A DNA stretch of 64,000 nt from Linanthus parryae (taxonomy: Eukaryota; Streptophyta; Magnoliopsida; Ericales; Polemoniaceae): NCBI GenBank assembly GCA_023055425.1, contig JALGPY010000002.1:142411927-142475926 (forward strand), in the 5' to 3' direction. This document shows, piece by piece, positions 12,582-23,824 of the stretch. Positions within the stretch are counted from its first letter, which is position 1. Each line of letters begins with the position of its first letter. The notes under the pieces are model-generated. The model worked only from the letters and a program-made list of their open reading frames with translations, was not told the DNA's origin and did no database searches. The translations under genes and the position numbers were made by a program.

Positions 12582-14530
12582 TTAACTTCATCTAATAACA
12601 CTCGTTCTGGTCATGTTGAAGACCAAGTTTATGTAATTATTACAACCTCATTTGTGTGTTTGAAAATGCATGGTGGGTATTGTCTGTAGTTCCAAATCCT
12701 CAAAGTATTAAGGGTTGATGTCAGTTTGAGTATTATACACATGGAATGTATAGGTATATAATTGTAAGGGTCTTAGTTAATGGTACCATCGAGGGAATGA
12801 AACATAGACTTAAGTTATATATCTTCTGTTAACTGTACGTAGTCGCATTTCCCCTACCTCACAATGACTATCTATTCTCGTTGTGATTTCCTCTCTTGCT
12901 ATTGCACCAGATTTCTCAACTGTGAAGTAAGAACCCTTAGTTCCTTAAATGTCTCCTTTTCCATTCCTGTCTCCAGAGCAGTGTGGATATTCTTTTGTGG
13001 ATCTGCTTCCACTCAGGAAATAGAGAGTGGTTGTCGCGCATGGACGTCTCATTTAAAGTAAGCCAAATAAACAATTCAATCGATATGCTATTGTACAGGT
13101 TTACTCTGAAGTGCATTTTCAGAAGCCATTGAAACAAGATTATAAGTTGCTGAAATCGGAAAGTCCATCGGAGATGCTAAAATGAAATCTGTAGCATGGC
13201 CGGTGAATCTTGTAAGTTTACTTCCTCGCTGAATTAATCCAAATTTATCTTCAGAATGTCATGTAATTGCATCTTCATGCCTACTGAATCTATCATTTAT
13301 CTTCGGAATGTAGTGCCCTAATTTACTTTTTGTACTGAATGTTGCTGGGTTCTGGCTTGCCAAATGGTTGAAACCTGAAATTGTTTTCATGAGTTCCTTC
13401 TTATGTCAAATCCAGTCGATTGATTAGAGGATAGGGTGTCCGTTCCCTATTATATACCACTATGACTGAAGTAAATGATTCCATGATACTATATATGTGA
13501 ACGAAATTTGATTTGCATTACTGGATGATTTCAGTTCTACAAGCTACGATATATATGTGTTTACTTGAGTATCAACTTTGATTTCCTTAAAAATGTCTCG
13601 ACATTTTTTGCTGTTAGATCTGGTGCTATTGAAAATTAAGAAATTTTATTACAACTGATAAAATGTAATCGATAGTGTTAGCAGAAATTGGTGCAGTGGC
13701 CTGGTCTATGTTCCTATGTCGACAAGATGGATGCTTGTTGGCCCAATCTCGACTGCTGTCTATAAATCTACCCTTTATGTGCTCAGAGATCTTGTGTCTG
13801 ACTGTGTATTAATTTTCATGTTTTTTCTTTGAATTTGTCAATCCAGCATTAGATTCAAATTCATTAGCATATGTATATACTACTATTTTCATTTTAACAA
13901 TAGTAATTGTATAGGCCTTTGCTTTACTTCACATCTTTGACATATTATACTTTCTTTAGTTTTATATACTTTTTTATGAAGACTGATTCAATTTTATTTT
14001 GCATTCTAATCGGCTTTCATAAACCTGTAATGAATGTTACTGGTGCAAAAGAGGCGGATGGGTCTAGTAGAATTAGGGCCTGGTAAAAGTTGGGGCTTAA
14101 AGAGACATAAGAGGGTGATTTAAAATAAGCAAATATAAGCAGAGATAATTGAGGTCTAAATTAAGAATTAACTGCATACTCGGGTGCCGCCTAGCTAAAA
14201 AGTTACAACAATCCTTGTATCCCCATAGCCTTTCCCTTCAGGAGCAAGACGCGCGTGCACTAGACCAAAATCCGCAAAACAAAATGGGCCTTTCATTGAA
14301 TTCTGGAAATGATTTTAATGGTATCCTGTGTAGAGTATGTTGTTTTTTATGTACATTTCCTTTATTATTAACTGGTTCATTCTTCTACGTATTGTTTATG
14401 AAATTTTTCTAGTATACCAAAATCCGCAGTAGTTTGTTCTCTATTGTATGAAAATCCGGGAACTTGTTTGGATTTTGTTGTCTCCAGTATATATACATAA
14501 CTTGCAGCTCAGAATTTTGACACGCTTTCT
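12582..14530. other. Unassigned stretch; possible remnant exons
   Basis: It has no transposon domain. Two short segments look like plant exons. About 12,978-13,058 is preceded by a pyrimidine tract ending CCTGTCTCCAG and followed by GTAAGCC. About 13,100-13,206 is preceded by TTGTACAG, reads VYSEVHFQKPLKQDYKLLKS in one frame, then reaches a stop, and is followed by GTAAGTTT. The T-rich intervals fit introns or 3' sequence. I do not recognise the protein. It could be the tail of a low-copy host gene or a gene fragment carried by a transposon. Confidence 0.3.
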
Positions 14531-15563
14531 TATGTGTATGCGCAAGTGCACGGTCAAGTAATATAGGGGTGGTATTTCAACCCCGAGTTATCGATCCCAC
14601 GGGGACAATCTTGAGATTATTTAATTAGTCATTAATTTAGAGTACGAGTAACTAGGAGGAAAGATTATGATTAAAACTGGTTGTCACCCTCAAACAATTG
14701 ACTAAAATAAAATAACAAACTAATCTTTATATTTTTTGGTTTTTCTTAAGAATATGAAGAATAACTAGGTAATCTATGGATCCCCTAGGGTTTTAGACAG
14801 TTCCAGATTATGTACTCAGACATGCTATCATCTTATTAATTGTATCGGACGATAGCACTGAAAATCTCCTCTCGGTCTCATGTCATTCTACCTATCAATC
14901 GACTACGGGTCCTGTCGGTCCACCGACATCTACCGATATGGTTCTAGTAGGCTCACGACCTTCACGACAACGTGTCCTATCGGTCAACCGTTCAACGAAA
15001 CAGTTGAATCTGACCTACCAAGTCTACCCACTAATACGACTAGTCCTAATCATCTCACCTCTCTGTCTCAATGATTTGGTCTAATTTCTTGTTCTTGTTC
15101 GTCTCCGATAAAGCCGCTTTCGAGTGCCCACCTAGAACGCTAGCCTAACAGGTTTGCCACTCCGTTTACACTAAGAATTAAGTTTAGAAAAATGAATCCA
15201 TCTAATATGATGATAACCGCTAAGCTACGATTCATATAAAATATTGATCATCTTCCCGAAGTTGTTCTTGTTACCCTAGCCGTACCAATAGTCCTAAGTA
15301 ATCAAGATATACGATAAACAAAGAAGAAAAATATAGTTGAATGAATCGAAACATGAATCAATAACTTGAATATGGAAACAAATATAGTTCATAAGCCCTA
15401 GGTTCATCTCCAAAGAACCTAGAAAAAGTAGTTAGCTATGCATAAAGCAACTAAACAACAAGAGGTCTCCATAAAATGATGAAAAGAGAAGAGAAAGAAA
15501 TCAAACGGGAAAATCTCCGGTTTGGGGATGATCCCAATCGACATAACATTGTTTTGTATATTG
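14531..15563. repeat. Unclassified plant repeat (target of Tat-1)
   Basis: It starts with CGCAAGTGCACGGTCAAGTA and, about 40 bp on, GTTATCGATCCCACGGGGAC, a pattern I associate with dispersed plant repeats. No coding domain is visible; the 14,880-15,074 frame has no family motif. Tat-1 is inserted at its right edge, and the sequence resumes at 36,291. Confidence 0.4.
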
Positions 15564-15568
15564 ATAGC
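15564..15568. repeat. Target-site duplication of Tat-1, left copy
   Basis: ATAGC directly precedes the 5' LTR and is repeated at 36,286-36,290 directly after the 3' LTR. A perfect 5 bp duplication is what Ty3/gypsy integrase leaves. Confidence 0.9.
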
Positions 15569-15828
15569 TGTAGATACTGCTTTCTGACATGACAGATCTT
15601 GGCCACGTGGCAGCCATCCAGCACACCATATTGTGCTCCACACACACCGGATCACCAGCCGAGCTGATCCATGTGGGGGCTGCGAGACAGAGCCCTCGCA
15701 TACCACTGCACGGGACTTGTAGGGACTTAGTGGTTTGGAGGCTAGAGTAAGCCCTGTCGCGTGCGAGCCAAGCCCGCACGCGACCTTTAGTAACTGTTTT
15801 GAGAGATCTATGGCACGAGCTCCCTAGA

Positions 15829-15858
15829 CCCGGTCAATCCGGTCAAACCCGGTCAACC
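15829..15858. promoter_or_regulatory. Cluster of three GGTCAA (W-box) cores in LTR U3
   Basis: GGTCAA occurs at 15,832, 15,841 and 15,851, at 9-10 bp spacing. On the minus strand each gives TTGACC, the core bound by plant WRKY factors. Tat-2 keeps two of them near 56,878-56,890. Two CACGTG G-box cores are also in this U3 (15,604 and 15,885). The link to stress or hormone control is inference. Confidence 0.4.
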
Positions 15859-15994
15859 TCGTAACGGTTCCGGTATTCGCGCACCACGTGCTATAACGGT
15901 TCCTATATACTCGGACGAACGTGCCGTTATGGTTAAGCTAATTAAGCCGCCATTCATGGGCGCATTAACCACACTACAACGGTCATGTTCTCCA

Positions 15995-16004
15995 GTATAT
16001 ATAG
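15995..16004 (+). promoter_or_regulatory. LTR TATA box (Tat-1)
   Basis: GTATATATAG lies about 200 bp before the LTR end and is preserved in the 3' LTR and in Tat-2 (GTTATATATAGG near 57,021). It is the likely start of genomic RNA synthesis shortly downstream. Confidence 0.5.
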
Positions 16005-16199
16005 ATCGTTAACCTTTCCATACAAAGGAGAACAACACTTGCCATACGCGGAAGCTCTGCCAAACCTCTGTCTCTCTCTCAGACATTGCTACTGACTTAC
16101 TCTCTCCCTACACACACCCCTACTCTTCTTGTGCGATCCTTGATCCACTACATACGGTGTACACGGAGGTCTCCCCGCCGGAATCTCTTGTGCACATTT

Positions 16200-16217
16200 T
16201 GGTGAACCTGACGTGAA
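16200..16217 (+). other. Primer binding site of Tat-1
   Basis: TGGTGAACCTGACGTGAA begins 3 bp after the LTR end. It starts with the TGG that pairs with a tRNA CCA end and matches the Tat-2 site (57,227-57,244) except for one base. I could not assign the priming tRNA. Confidence 0.75.
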
Positions 16218-17473
16218 CTTACCAGCAAAAGCAACCATGTCTCAGGAGGATGATGTCAGCAACCGATCGCCCTCCACCGAAACTCCCTCGGGAGACGAGA
16301 CCCGCCATACTCCGACGACTCCCGGCGAAGCACCGACGTTAGAGTCTTTGGACGCCACTGTCCAAAGTCAGGCGAAAGCTCTCAAGTCTCAATCTGCGCA
16401 ATTAGAACGAATCTTGGCCGTTCTGGGCACCCTTGCGCCAAATCCTCCACCAGCCACCGCTATCCCTCAGGGAGGAGGAACCCCTACCGCTCCAGGATTG
16501 GGAGTGTCAGCCACACCTCCCAACCCTCATCTGCAGACTCCACCGTCGGCTACGCAGCTGCCTTCAGTGTAGGGGTCAACGGCACAGATGCTGCCTCCTG
16601 CTGCCCACGCTCCTCAGCCCTCGGCTTTGGCGTCCAACCCAACTCTGCAGTACACTCTGCCTCCCCCAACGAAGATCTGGGGAAATGCGGGTAGTCAGTA
16701 TGCTCCCAATCCTCCGGCGGCGTACGTGTCGCCACCGCCAACGGCAGCCCCTCCGTCAACTACCGAGGGGAGCATTCCAGAATGCATGACGTCTTTGCAA
16801 AAGCGCGTGGACACCATCCTGGCTCATTAGTCATTCGCGGATACCATCATCCCGAAGTTAGACAATGATCCACCTATTCCACGAGAGATCTATCTCATGC
16901 CTAACCCGGTGGGGTACAAGGCTCCCAAATGGGATAAGTTCGAGGACGTCAATGGAAACGCTCATGAGCATGTCATGCGTTTCATTGATGTCATGGGTCC
17001 GTACGGAGCCGATCCTAAGCTTCTGATGCGAGAGTTCCCAAAATCTCTTGGGAACGTAGCATACAAATGGTATCGAACACTGGAGGCTGGATCCGTGAAG
17101 ACTTGGGAAGACATGGTCAAGAAGTTCTATACCAAATTCTTTCAGATGGAAGAAAAGGTGACGATGATCCATCTCTCGCGGATGTATCAGAAACGCGAGG
17201 AAGACGGAATCACTTTCATCAAGAAATTCAGAGCGAAATCCTTGGAGTGCAAAGATCCAATGTCCGAAAGCCGGCTCGTGGAGATATGCCTGCAGTGTAT
17301 GCGAGATGAATACAAAGGTATGCTCATCAATCTGCAAACACCTACGTTTTCAAAGCTAATCGAATGCACGAAAAACATCGAGCCCATAGTCGAGAGACAG
17401 AAAAAGAAGAGCGCTCCAGAGCGACCTGCGAGCGGCACCACTTACAAGATCGGGAGGTTTAGCTACAAGCGGG

Positions 17474-20400
17474 CACTACAAAAAAACGGAGCAAATGCAG
17501 CATTTTTTTGTGCAGCATGTTTAAGAATGCTGCATTTAGTGAAATGTTACGGCTATAAATTTTAATGCCGTTTCTGACTAAAAGGAAACGGCACTTTATT
17601 ATGAAATGCCGCATTTGAACTAGTAGTGGCGGCATTAATTTTTTTAATACCGTATTAGGGTTAAACACGTCATTTTAGATAATGCCCCAAGCTCTCTAGT
17701 ATATAACCCTCTTTTCCCCCAAAATTTTTAACCCTAATTTCACCTCCCGCTGAGCAGCCTTCCTCCCCATACTTCATCTGCTACAGCTCATCCTCGTCCC
17801 TCTGCATATAATCGGACCGAGAGAGAGGAAGACGTCGTCGGAGCAACATCATTCCAACAGTCGGTCGATTTGGAGACTTCGTCCAAGCTTGCAGCAACAA
17901 TGGTGATTTTAAAGTCCTGAAGCCCCCCAACCATTCGCCATCGTTTCTTGCGCTCCTAATTGGAAGCTAGAGGTACAAAATTCAGGTTCTTCACTGCTTC
18001 CATAACAATTCAAATCGTATAGACGGATTCTAAAAAAACGTATAGATGGATTCGAAACCTCAATTTCGTCGGATTGCCAGATCTGCAAGCTTTATACGAA
18101 GGCGCTGAAAGAGGAAATTGCAAGGCTGAAAGAAGATATCAAGCAAGCTGAAGGTAGTTTACTAATTTTCATCTTTTGTATTCAATCGTTTATGGAATTG
18201 CATTGATCTAGGTTTTTTGCTTCTGGATCTAGATATGTCCCAGACCGATTTGTCCCACAAACTGCTTCTTGCAAGTGCTATTTCAATGAGAATTGAAGGA
18301 CATGGAGCCTCAATCAGTTTAGGAGTGAGTCAGGTCAGAGATTCAATCCCAATTGTATTTGTGTTCGGTAATTGGGTATTTTCAAGCTTTGCTGGATAAA
18401 TGGCAATTAAAGATACCAAAGGTTTTCTAATTGAAAGTCTAATTTCAATGTTTTATGTATCTGGTTTTGGCTTGGCTATTAGAGCAGAGTGAACTCAGCT
18501 GTTGATTTCATCCTCCAGTTGTTTCTTTGACTAAGTTATCCCCGTGTCAACATCGAATTTCTAACTCAGTTATTGCTCAATTTGAAAATTTAGGAACATA
18601 TATCGTTCCTACTAGCACCCTGACTCCTGTACTAGCACCCTGACTCCCACCATATTCACCATCACACAAACCCCACCATCAGCAGCACATTGTTCACCAC
18701 CAACCCACCATCAACATAGAGGGAACCCAGATCTCAATCATCCCGATCTTCTGCCCTCAATCGTTTGACCTCAATCAATCGAGAGATCAGTAAAGGTGTA
18801 ACATATCTCCTGACTCAATCATTGACTATGAGAATCATCCACAAAACTAGTCCTTCATAAGTTAGTAACTAATTGGTTAATCCCCACCACTGAACGAAGA
18901 GGAAGTGTTGGCTCAGAGTTGTGGAATTTTCTTTAACTTGAGAATTGGAAGCCAAACGCTGGAACGCGAAGGCGCAGATGTCCAAGCTAGGCTCTGTCTT
19001 CGAAGAAACCCAATCCTAGGCACTTTCCATCATCCAGCCAGGAAACCACCATGTCAGTTGGGGGATCTGGTGGGTCAGTCGATTGAGATTGATCATGTTT
19101 GTGATGTCAAGTGTCTTGATTGGGGCTTTTGGTGGCCTCAACTTTTAGAATAGGGACACCATTTGATAGGCTTCCTCTTGATTGAGGTCTGAAAATTCGT
19201 TCAATTGAGATTTGTGTTTTCCTATGTGTTGGTTGTGGTGTTTGTTGTGCGGTGGTGCCACGAGGGGACGAAGTAAAAGGTTAGGAAGTATAGAGGTGGA
19301 ATAGAGAAGATGAGATAACTTTTAATATTATTGCATATTAAATGTTTTATAAATTACCAAATATTTGATAAATCTATAAAATGTTCAAGAGTAACTGAAT
19401 TAGCTAATAGAAAGGCGACAAAAAATATATACTTATTAAAAGCACAGGTATGCACAAAGGATTCTTGGCAATTCATAAGTATCGTTTTTGAAGTATAGCC
19501 TAATTCATTCTTAATGAGAAAATGTTCAATTTTAAATGGCCCCAGACATCTAAAAGTAGAAACTCGATCATCTTGTTTTACTTAAAGCTCCGAGTGGTTG
19601 TTCTAGTTCTCCTGGTCTTAGAGGTGTGCTTCCTCTGAGGTCCAAAGTTTAAATCCCCGAAAGGCCTAATCTATTGAGGCCATCGAAGGTGTACCCGGAC
19701 ATTAATTTGAGTACCTCCTGGGATTAGTCAAGGTGCGTGCCGGCTGGCCAGGCCATCCGCATTTACCAAAATATAGACTGTTTACTACTCAAACTTCAAT
19801 TGCCATTCCTATTGTTGCTTGGAGACATATCTTTCACCTAAAGTTGGTAGCTAAAGTGAGATCATTGCTACTGGCAAGGTTACTGCAGTGACGAATCACT
19901 GCTGATTTTTTAAGCTGGATTAGAAAAATAAGTAAAAAAGGCCCTTCGGTAGGGTAAAATTTCTTATTCCCTTGATCTCCCTAAAGGTATATAACCAAGA
20001 TGCCCACGATGACCAAAATCTTATTTGGATCAGAGCAAGTTTAAATCTATATGTCTAATGTAATGTGTAGTCTGGAACTTGGTCAGTACATCTAATAACC
20101 ACATTACACTTGGCACTGGGCATATCCGGCTAGTGGCTACTGATGCCGATGTTCGATATTAGGGAGGCATTGTATTTACTATATCTTTAACAGTTAGTGA
20201 CACTCTTGTGGAAGATGAGTCCAAAGCCTTTGCAGCCGATGCCTTCTTTCAAATGTTTCCACAGGCTAACTCTAAACTGTCCTTTCTCAGGTATCTGCTA
20301 TTTTCAGCTACATGCTCGAATAAATATTTAGGAACATATTTCGTTGCAGCTTTGGTCTGCAATATGATTTCATTGGTTTACTTTCAGAAGCTGTATTATG

Positions 20401-22466
20401 CTGTATGTCTTCATTGGTGACTGTTCTTTCACACTTGTGCTATAACACATGTACTCCTACATAGCCTTGTTATAATGGTTTTAACTTTTTGGGTTACATT
20501 GGGATATTCTGGTTGATATGTTTCCATGGAGAGAACCTTGAGTCAGTTGGACCATGGACTTTGCTATCTTCAAAGGTATTTCAATCTATTGAACTACTAG
20601 ATGGAGCTATCATTTTTTACCTGTCTGCTTCATTAATTTGACGATAGAGACAAGTTAGTGTAGTTAAACTTATATACCAGGATTCACGGAAAATCATCAA
20701 GGACCTGTCTTTTTTGATTTTCAGGTAAATCTCGGGGTTGAAATGCAGAATAAGATTAATCGAATAAGAATCTTCAGTGACTTGAGACTTTGTATGTGCT
20801 TTATGCTCTACTTTATTTCTTAGCTTTGCAGCCAATATGAGGCTTCAAAAGTAGTTTGGACTCTATCATGGGTAATTAACAGAAACCACCCTTCTGTTTA
20901 GGCACAATGCCAACAAACAAATTCCACCCCACTACTTTTAGTATTAATAGCAGAAGCATTCCCAGATATCTTTTTCCAAATCCTTTTGCTAGATAATTGA
21001 GTACATCTTTTTCCAGATCACCTTATGAAATTGAGTACATCACTCTTGCACTTTCGACTGGATAATTCTCGTTTCACTCGAGTTGATGTAGGAATTTTCA
21101 GTTGTATTAAATTGGGGGAAAGTTTATTGTGTGGGTTGCAACAGTTTTAGGTAGCCTGAGATGGCTGCTGTTTTCTAATTGTTTAAGTTACTAGTTGATG
21201 TTCAAAAACATCTAAGAAATTTGTAAGTAGTTAGATTTTTGTATCCGGTTTATGTACATGAAATATCTTGCCATAGTTTCTTGTTAGAAAATTTATAGAA
21301 ATTCATGTTCTACTGGTGTTCTCTACTATGCTTGCTGCCAATTTCTATTGATTTGTTTTCCTCTGTTTTGTGTCTGGCTTGAGATATGATGAGCTTCAAG
21401 GTTTGATTGTGGTATTTGATGCAATAAATACTAGTATTTTTATGTTTCTTACAAATGAGATTCCCTTCTTAGGTTTAGGTGAATTGTCATGCAAGAGTAA
21501 AAGACAGAATGTTCAGGTGAGTCATTGCCATAATCTTCAAAAGTGGATTAAAACATTGATGCTTTTCATAGGGTTCTTAGTAAAGAGGCTCATTATGCCT
21601 CAATAACTTGTGTTTATTTTAGGAGAGTATTTGTTTCAAAACTTGATGATTTTCTACAAAAGTCCTAATTTTGGGATAGTTTGACACGAGTTAACTTATG
21701 ACGTGAGAAGGCTTGTTCAGCTAATTATATGCAGTTTTCCGGAAGCTAGAGATGTAATTCATTGTCCTCATACAATTTTGTGCATCTTTTAGGTGTCTTG
21801 GCACACGGCCGGTGAGCAAAGCAGGTGAAGAAAGTAACCACAAGGATGACACTAGATGCTGCATTTTAAACTCTAAAGTCACCGCGTTGGAGATCTCTTC
21901 TCTTCTAGTGTTATCTTTTGTTCGAGAGATAATTAATTTTGTAATATACTTAATACATATGTAATTCATTTCTCTTATTAATTTTGTAATGTATTTTTTA
22001 ACAATGTCAGTACAATGTTATGATGATTCAGGTTTGGTTTTCTTTGAGAGAATAATTCAGGTTTTTAATTGCGTAGTTCAGTGATGTGAATGAAGTATCA
22101 ATTTCAATATTTTGGTCATTTGGTGAGTAACAAATTATGGTATCATTCGTAATGCTAGAAATGAGACCACAGCAGTAAAAATATGCTCTATTTTGTTACT
22201 GATGCGGCAATATCTTAATGCTGCAAAAGGCGGTCAGATACAGCATTAAAATTAATGCTACCATCAATTTCTAATTCGGCATTTTTAAAATAAATGCTGT
22301 AATTGCTTTGGCGGCATTAAATTAATGCCGTGCCCCCAAAAGCGGCACCGGCAGTTGCCGCACTTGACTTAATGCCGCAAATAATGCCGCAAAAGCCAAA
22401 AACAGCATTATTCGATCCAGTAACCGCATTAAATTAATGCTGCAATAGGTCCGATTTTTTGTAGTG
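17474..22466. mobile_element. Non-autonomous CACTA (En/Spm-type) DNA transposon
   Basis: The left end reads CACTACAAAAAAACGGAGCA and the right end, on the minus strand, CACTACAAAAAATCGGACC. These are classic CACTA inverted ends with similarity for about 31 bp. A 3 bp GGG duplication flanks it (17,471-17,473 and 22,467-22,469). Both subterminal regions are dense in AATGC(C/T)GCATT / GGCATTAATTTAATGC motifs, the usual transposase-binding arrays. It is 4,993 bp long and contains no transposase, so it is non-autonomous. The interior looks like plant gene pieces: a UTR-like stretch (17,700-17,990), an exon-like KALKEEIARLKEDIKQAE ending at GTAGTT (18,093-18,152) and LVEDESKAFAADAFFQMFP (20,200-20,260). 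I do not recognise these genes. Confidence 0.9.
19585..19771 (+). mobile_element. tRNA-derived SINE-like element (Au-like) inside the CACTA
   Basis: A 180-190 bp segment has an A-box-like TCCTGGTCTTAGAGG, a B-box-like GGTCCAAAGTTTAAATCCCC, and a 3' part (GGGATTAGTCAAGGTGCGTG, CCGGCTGGCC) resembling the plant Au SINE tail. It ends near ATTTACCAAAA. RNA polymerase III would start it from the internal boxes. No clear target duplication was found, so edges are approximate. Confidence 0.6.
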
Positions 22467-23824
22467 GGGGACGTGAAGCTGAGGTCAATACAGTTTCGCC
22501 CCAGAAACAAGCGAAGGTTGCGAACTTCGATGCACCGCCTCTGCCATGCTCAGTGGAGGAGGCAAGCGACCTCTGCAGACAGTGGCGCAAGGACGGCGTC
22601 CTGCCACCGCTCAAGAAAACACCCTCCAAAGAGATGGTGAGGGACCCTAAGTGGTGCGAGTACAAAAAGCTCAGGTTCGCATTCGACCAGAAGATGAAGA
22701 ACGGCGAGCTAATCGTCAGCGACAACAGGAAGGACGTGCGCAACAACCCGCTTCCTGACCATACAGAGTCAGGCTCGAAAGGCAAAGAGGTCGCCATGAT
22801 CTCGATAGTAGACTTGGAGGAAGTCGCAGAGGATGGTCTACCAATCATTGCTGAGGTCCATGAAGACGAAGATTATAGCATGGACACGGAGGATGAATGT
22901 GCCGACCGCATGAAAGGGTCGCACGGCTTCAACAAATTCTTCGACGAGATGAATTTCTCCGAGAAGTGCCGGACTGATATGACAAAAGCAATCTTAAGGA
23001 TAGCGGAGGACTACGAGGAGGACCTCGTGGTCTCCAACGGGAAAGTCATCAGGGCGTCTCGTTCCACAGAAAAGATCATGACCTTTTCTGCCAGCGACAA
23101 GAAGACGGATGCGAGTCATCAGAGGCCCCTGTACGTCACCGCCATCATCAACGGCGTCGAATTCAAGCGAGCATTCGTCGATGGGGGAGCAGCGGTCAAG
23201 GTCGTCCCACTCCACACACTGAAGCTAGCAGGGATCCCCGAGCACAAGGTAGTCAAGCGTCCATCTCCACTGGTGGGATTCGGAAGCGATTCTAGAATGA
23301 CGATCGGATGGATCCGCCTGGGCGTCGAGATTGGAAAGATCAAGTGCTCGGCGAAGTTCTATGTCATAGACGCGAACACCACATATCACATGATCATAGG
23401 TCGAGCCTGGATTCATCGCTTCGGCGCAGTCCCTTCGACGGCTCACCAGGTTATGAAAGCTATCTGGAATGACAGAATAGTCGAGATACCGGCTTCGATT
23501 AACCCGTTCAACTTGGACGAAGCACATCTCAGCGAGGCGGTCTGCTTCACTGAGATGGCGGACGAGCAAACACCCGGGCAATTCAACCCTACTCCTTTGC
23601 CTCTCTGGGAGGACATCAAGGACCAGTCACCTGCGGGCGTGATGGTGACGAGGGAAGGTGCCAAGGAAAAGCCGCCTACACGCGAAGAGGCGCCACGTAT
23701 CGCATATCATCGAAAGAATGTGTACACTTTGAAGAGGATCGCAAAGCATGACCCCGAGGGCAAGGAGATAGAGAGCTTCTACGCCAATGGGAAGAAATGC
23801 TATCGCATATGAAGGTGCGCGGGG

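Larger units (their letters stand above)
15569..16196 (+). repeat. 5' LTR of Tat-1
   Basis: It starts TGTAGATACTGC, ends TCTTGTGCACA, and is 628 bp long, the same as the 3' LTR at 35,658-36,285. By eye the two differ at four sites: ACTACAAC/ACTAAAAC, GAACAACA/GAACAGCA, TTACTCTC/TTACTTTC and TCTTCTTG/TCTTCCTG. Confidence 0.95.
16237..23812 (+). pseudogene. gag: Tat-1 gag-protease, split by CACTA and nonsense codons
   Basis: Gag starts at the ATG at 16,237. It has a Ser/Pro/Thr-rich N-terminal part, then the retrotransposon gag core (16,897 on: KWDKFEDVNGNAHEHVM, KSLGNVAYKWYRTLEAGS, FYTKFFQMEEK). Two TAG codons, at 16,570 and 16,828, replace Gln codons seen in Tat-2. The gene is cut at 17,474 by a CACTA element; the frame resumes at 22,467 and the phase is kept once the insert and one GGG are set aside. 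The zinc-finger block present in Tat-2 is lost by an 11-codon in-frame deletion near 22,660. The protease follows, with active-site text FVDGGAAVKVV (23,174 on) and MIIGRAWI. The frame ends at a TGA (23,810) also found in Tat-2. Confidence 0.88.

Noticed and set aside
16858..17337. 159-codon minus-strand frame
   Set aside because: It is the reverse complement of the conserved Tat gag core and follows its codon structure; it has no motif of its own.
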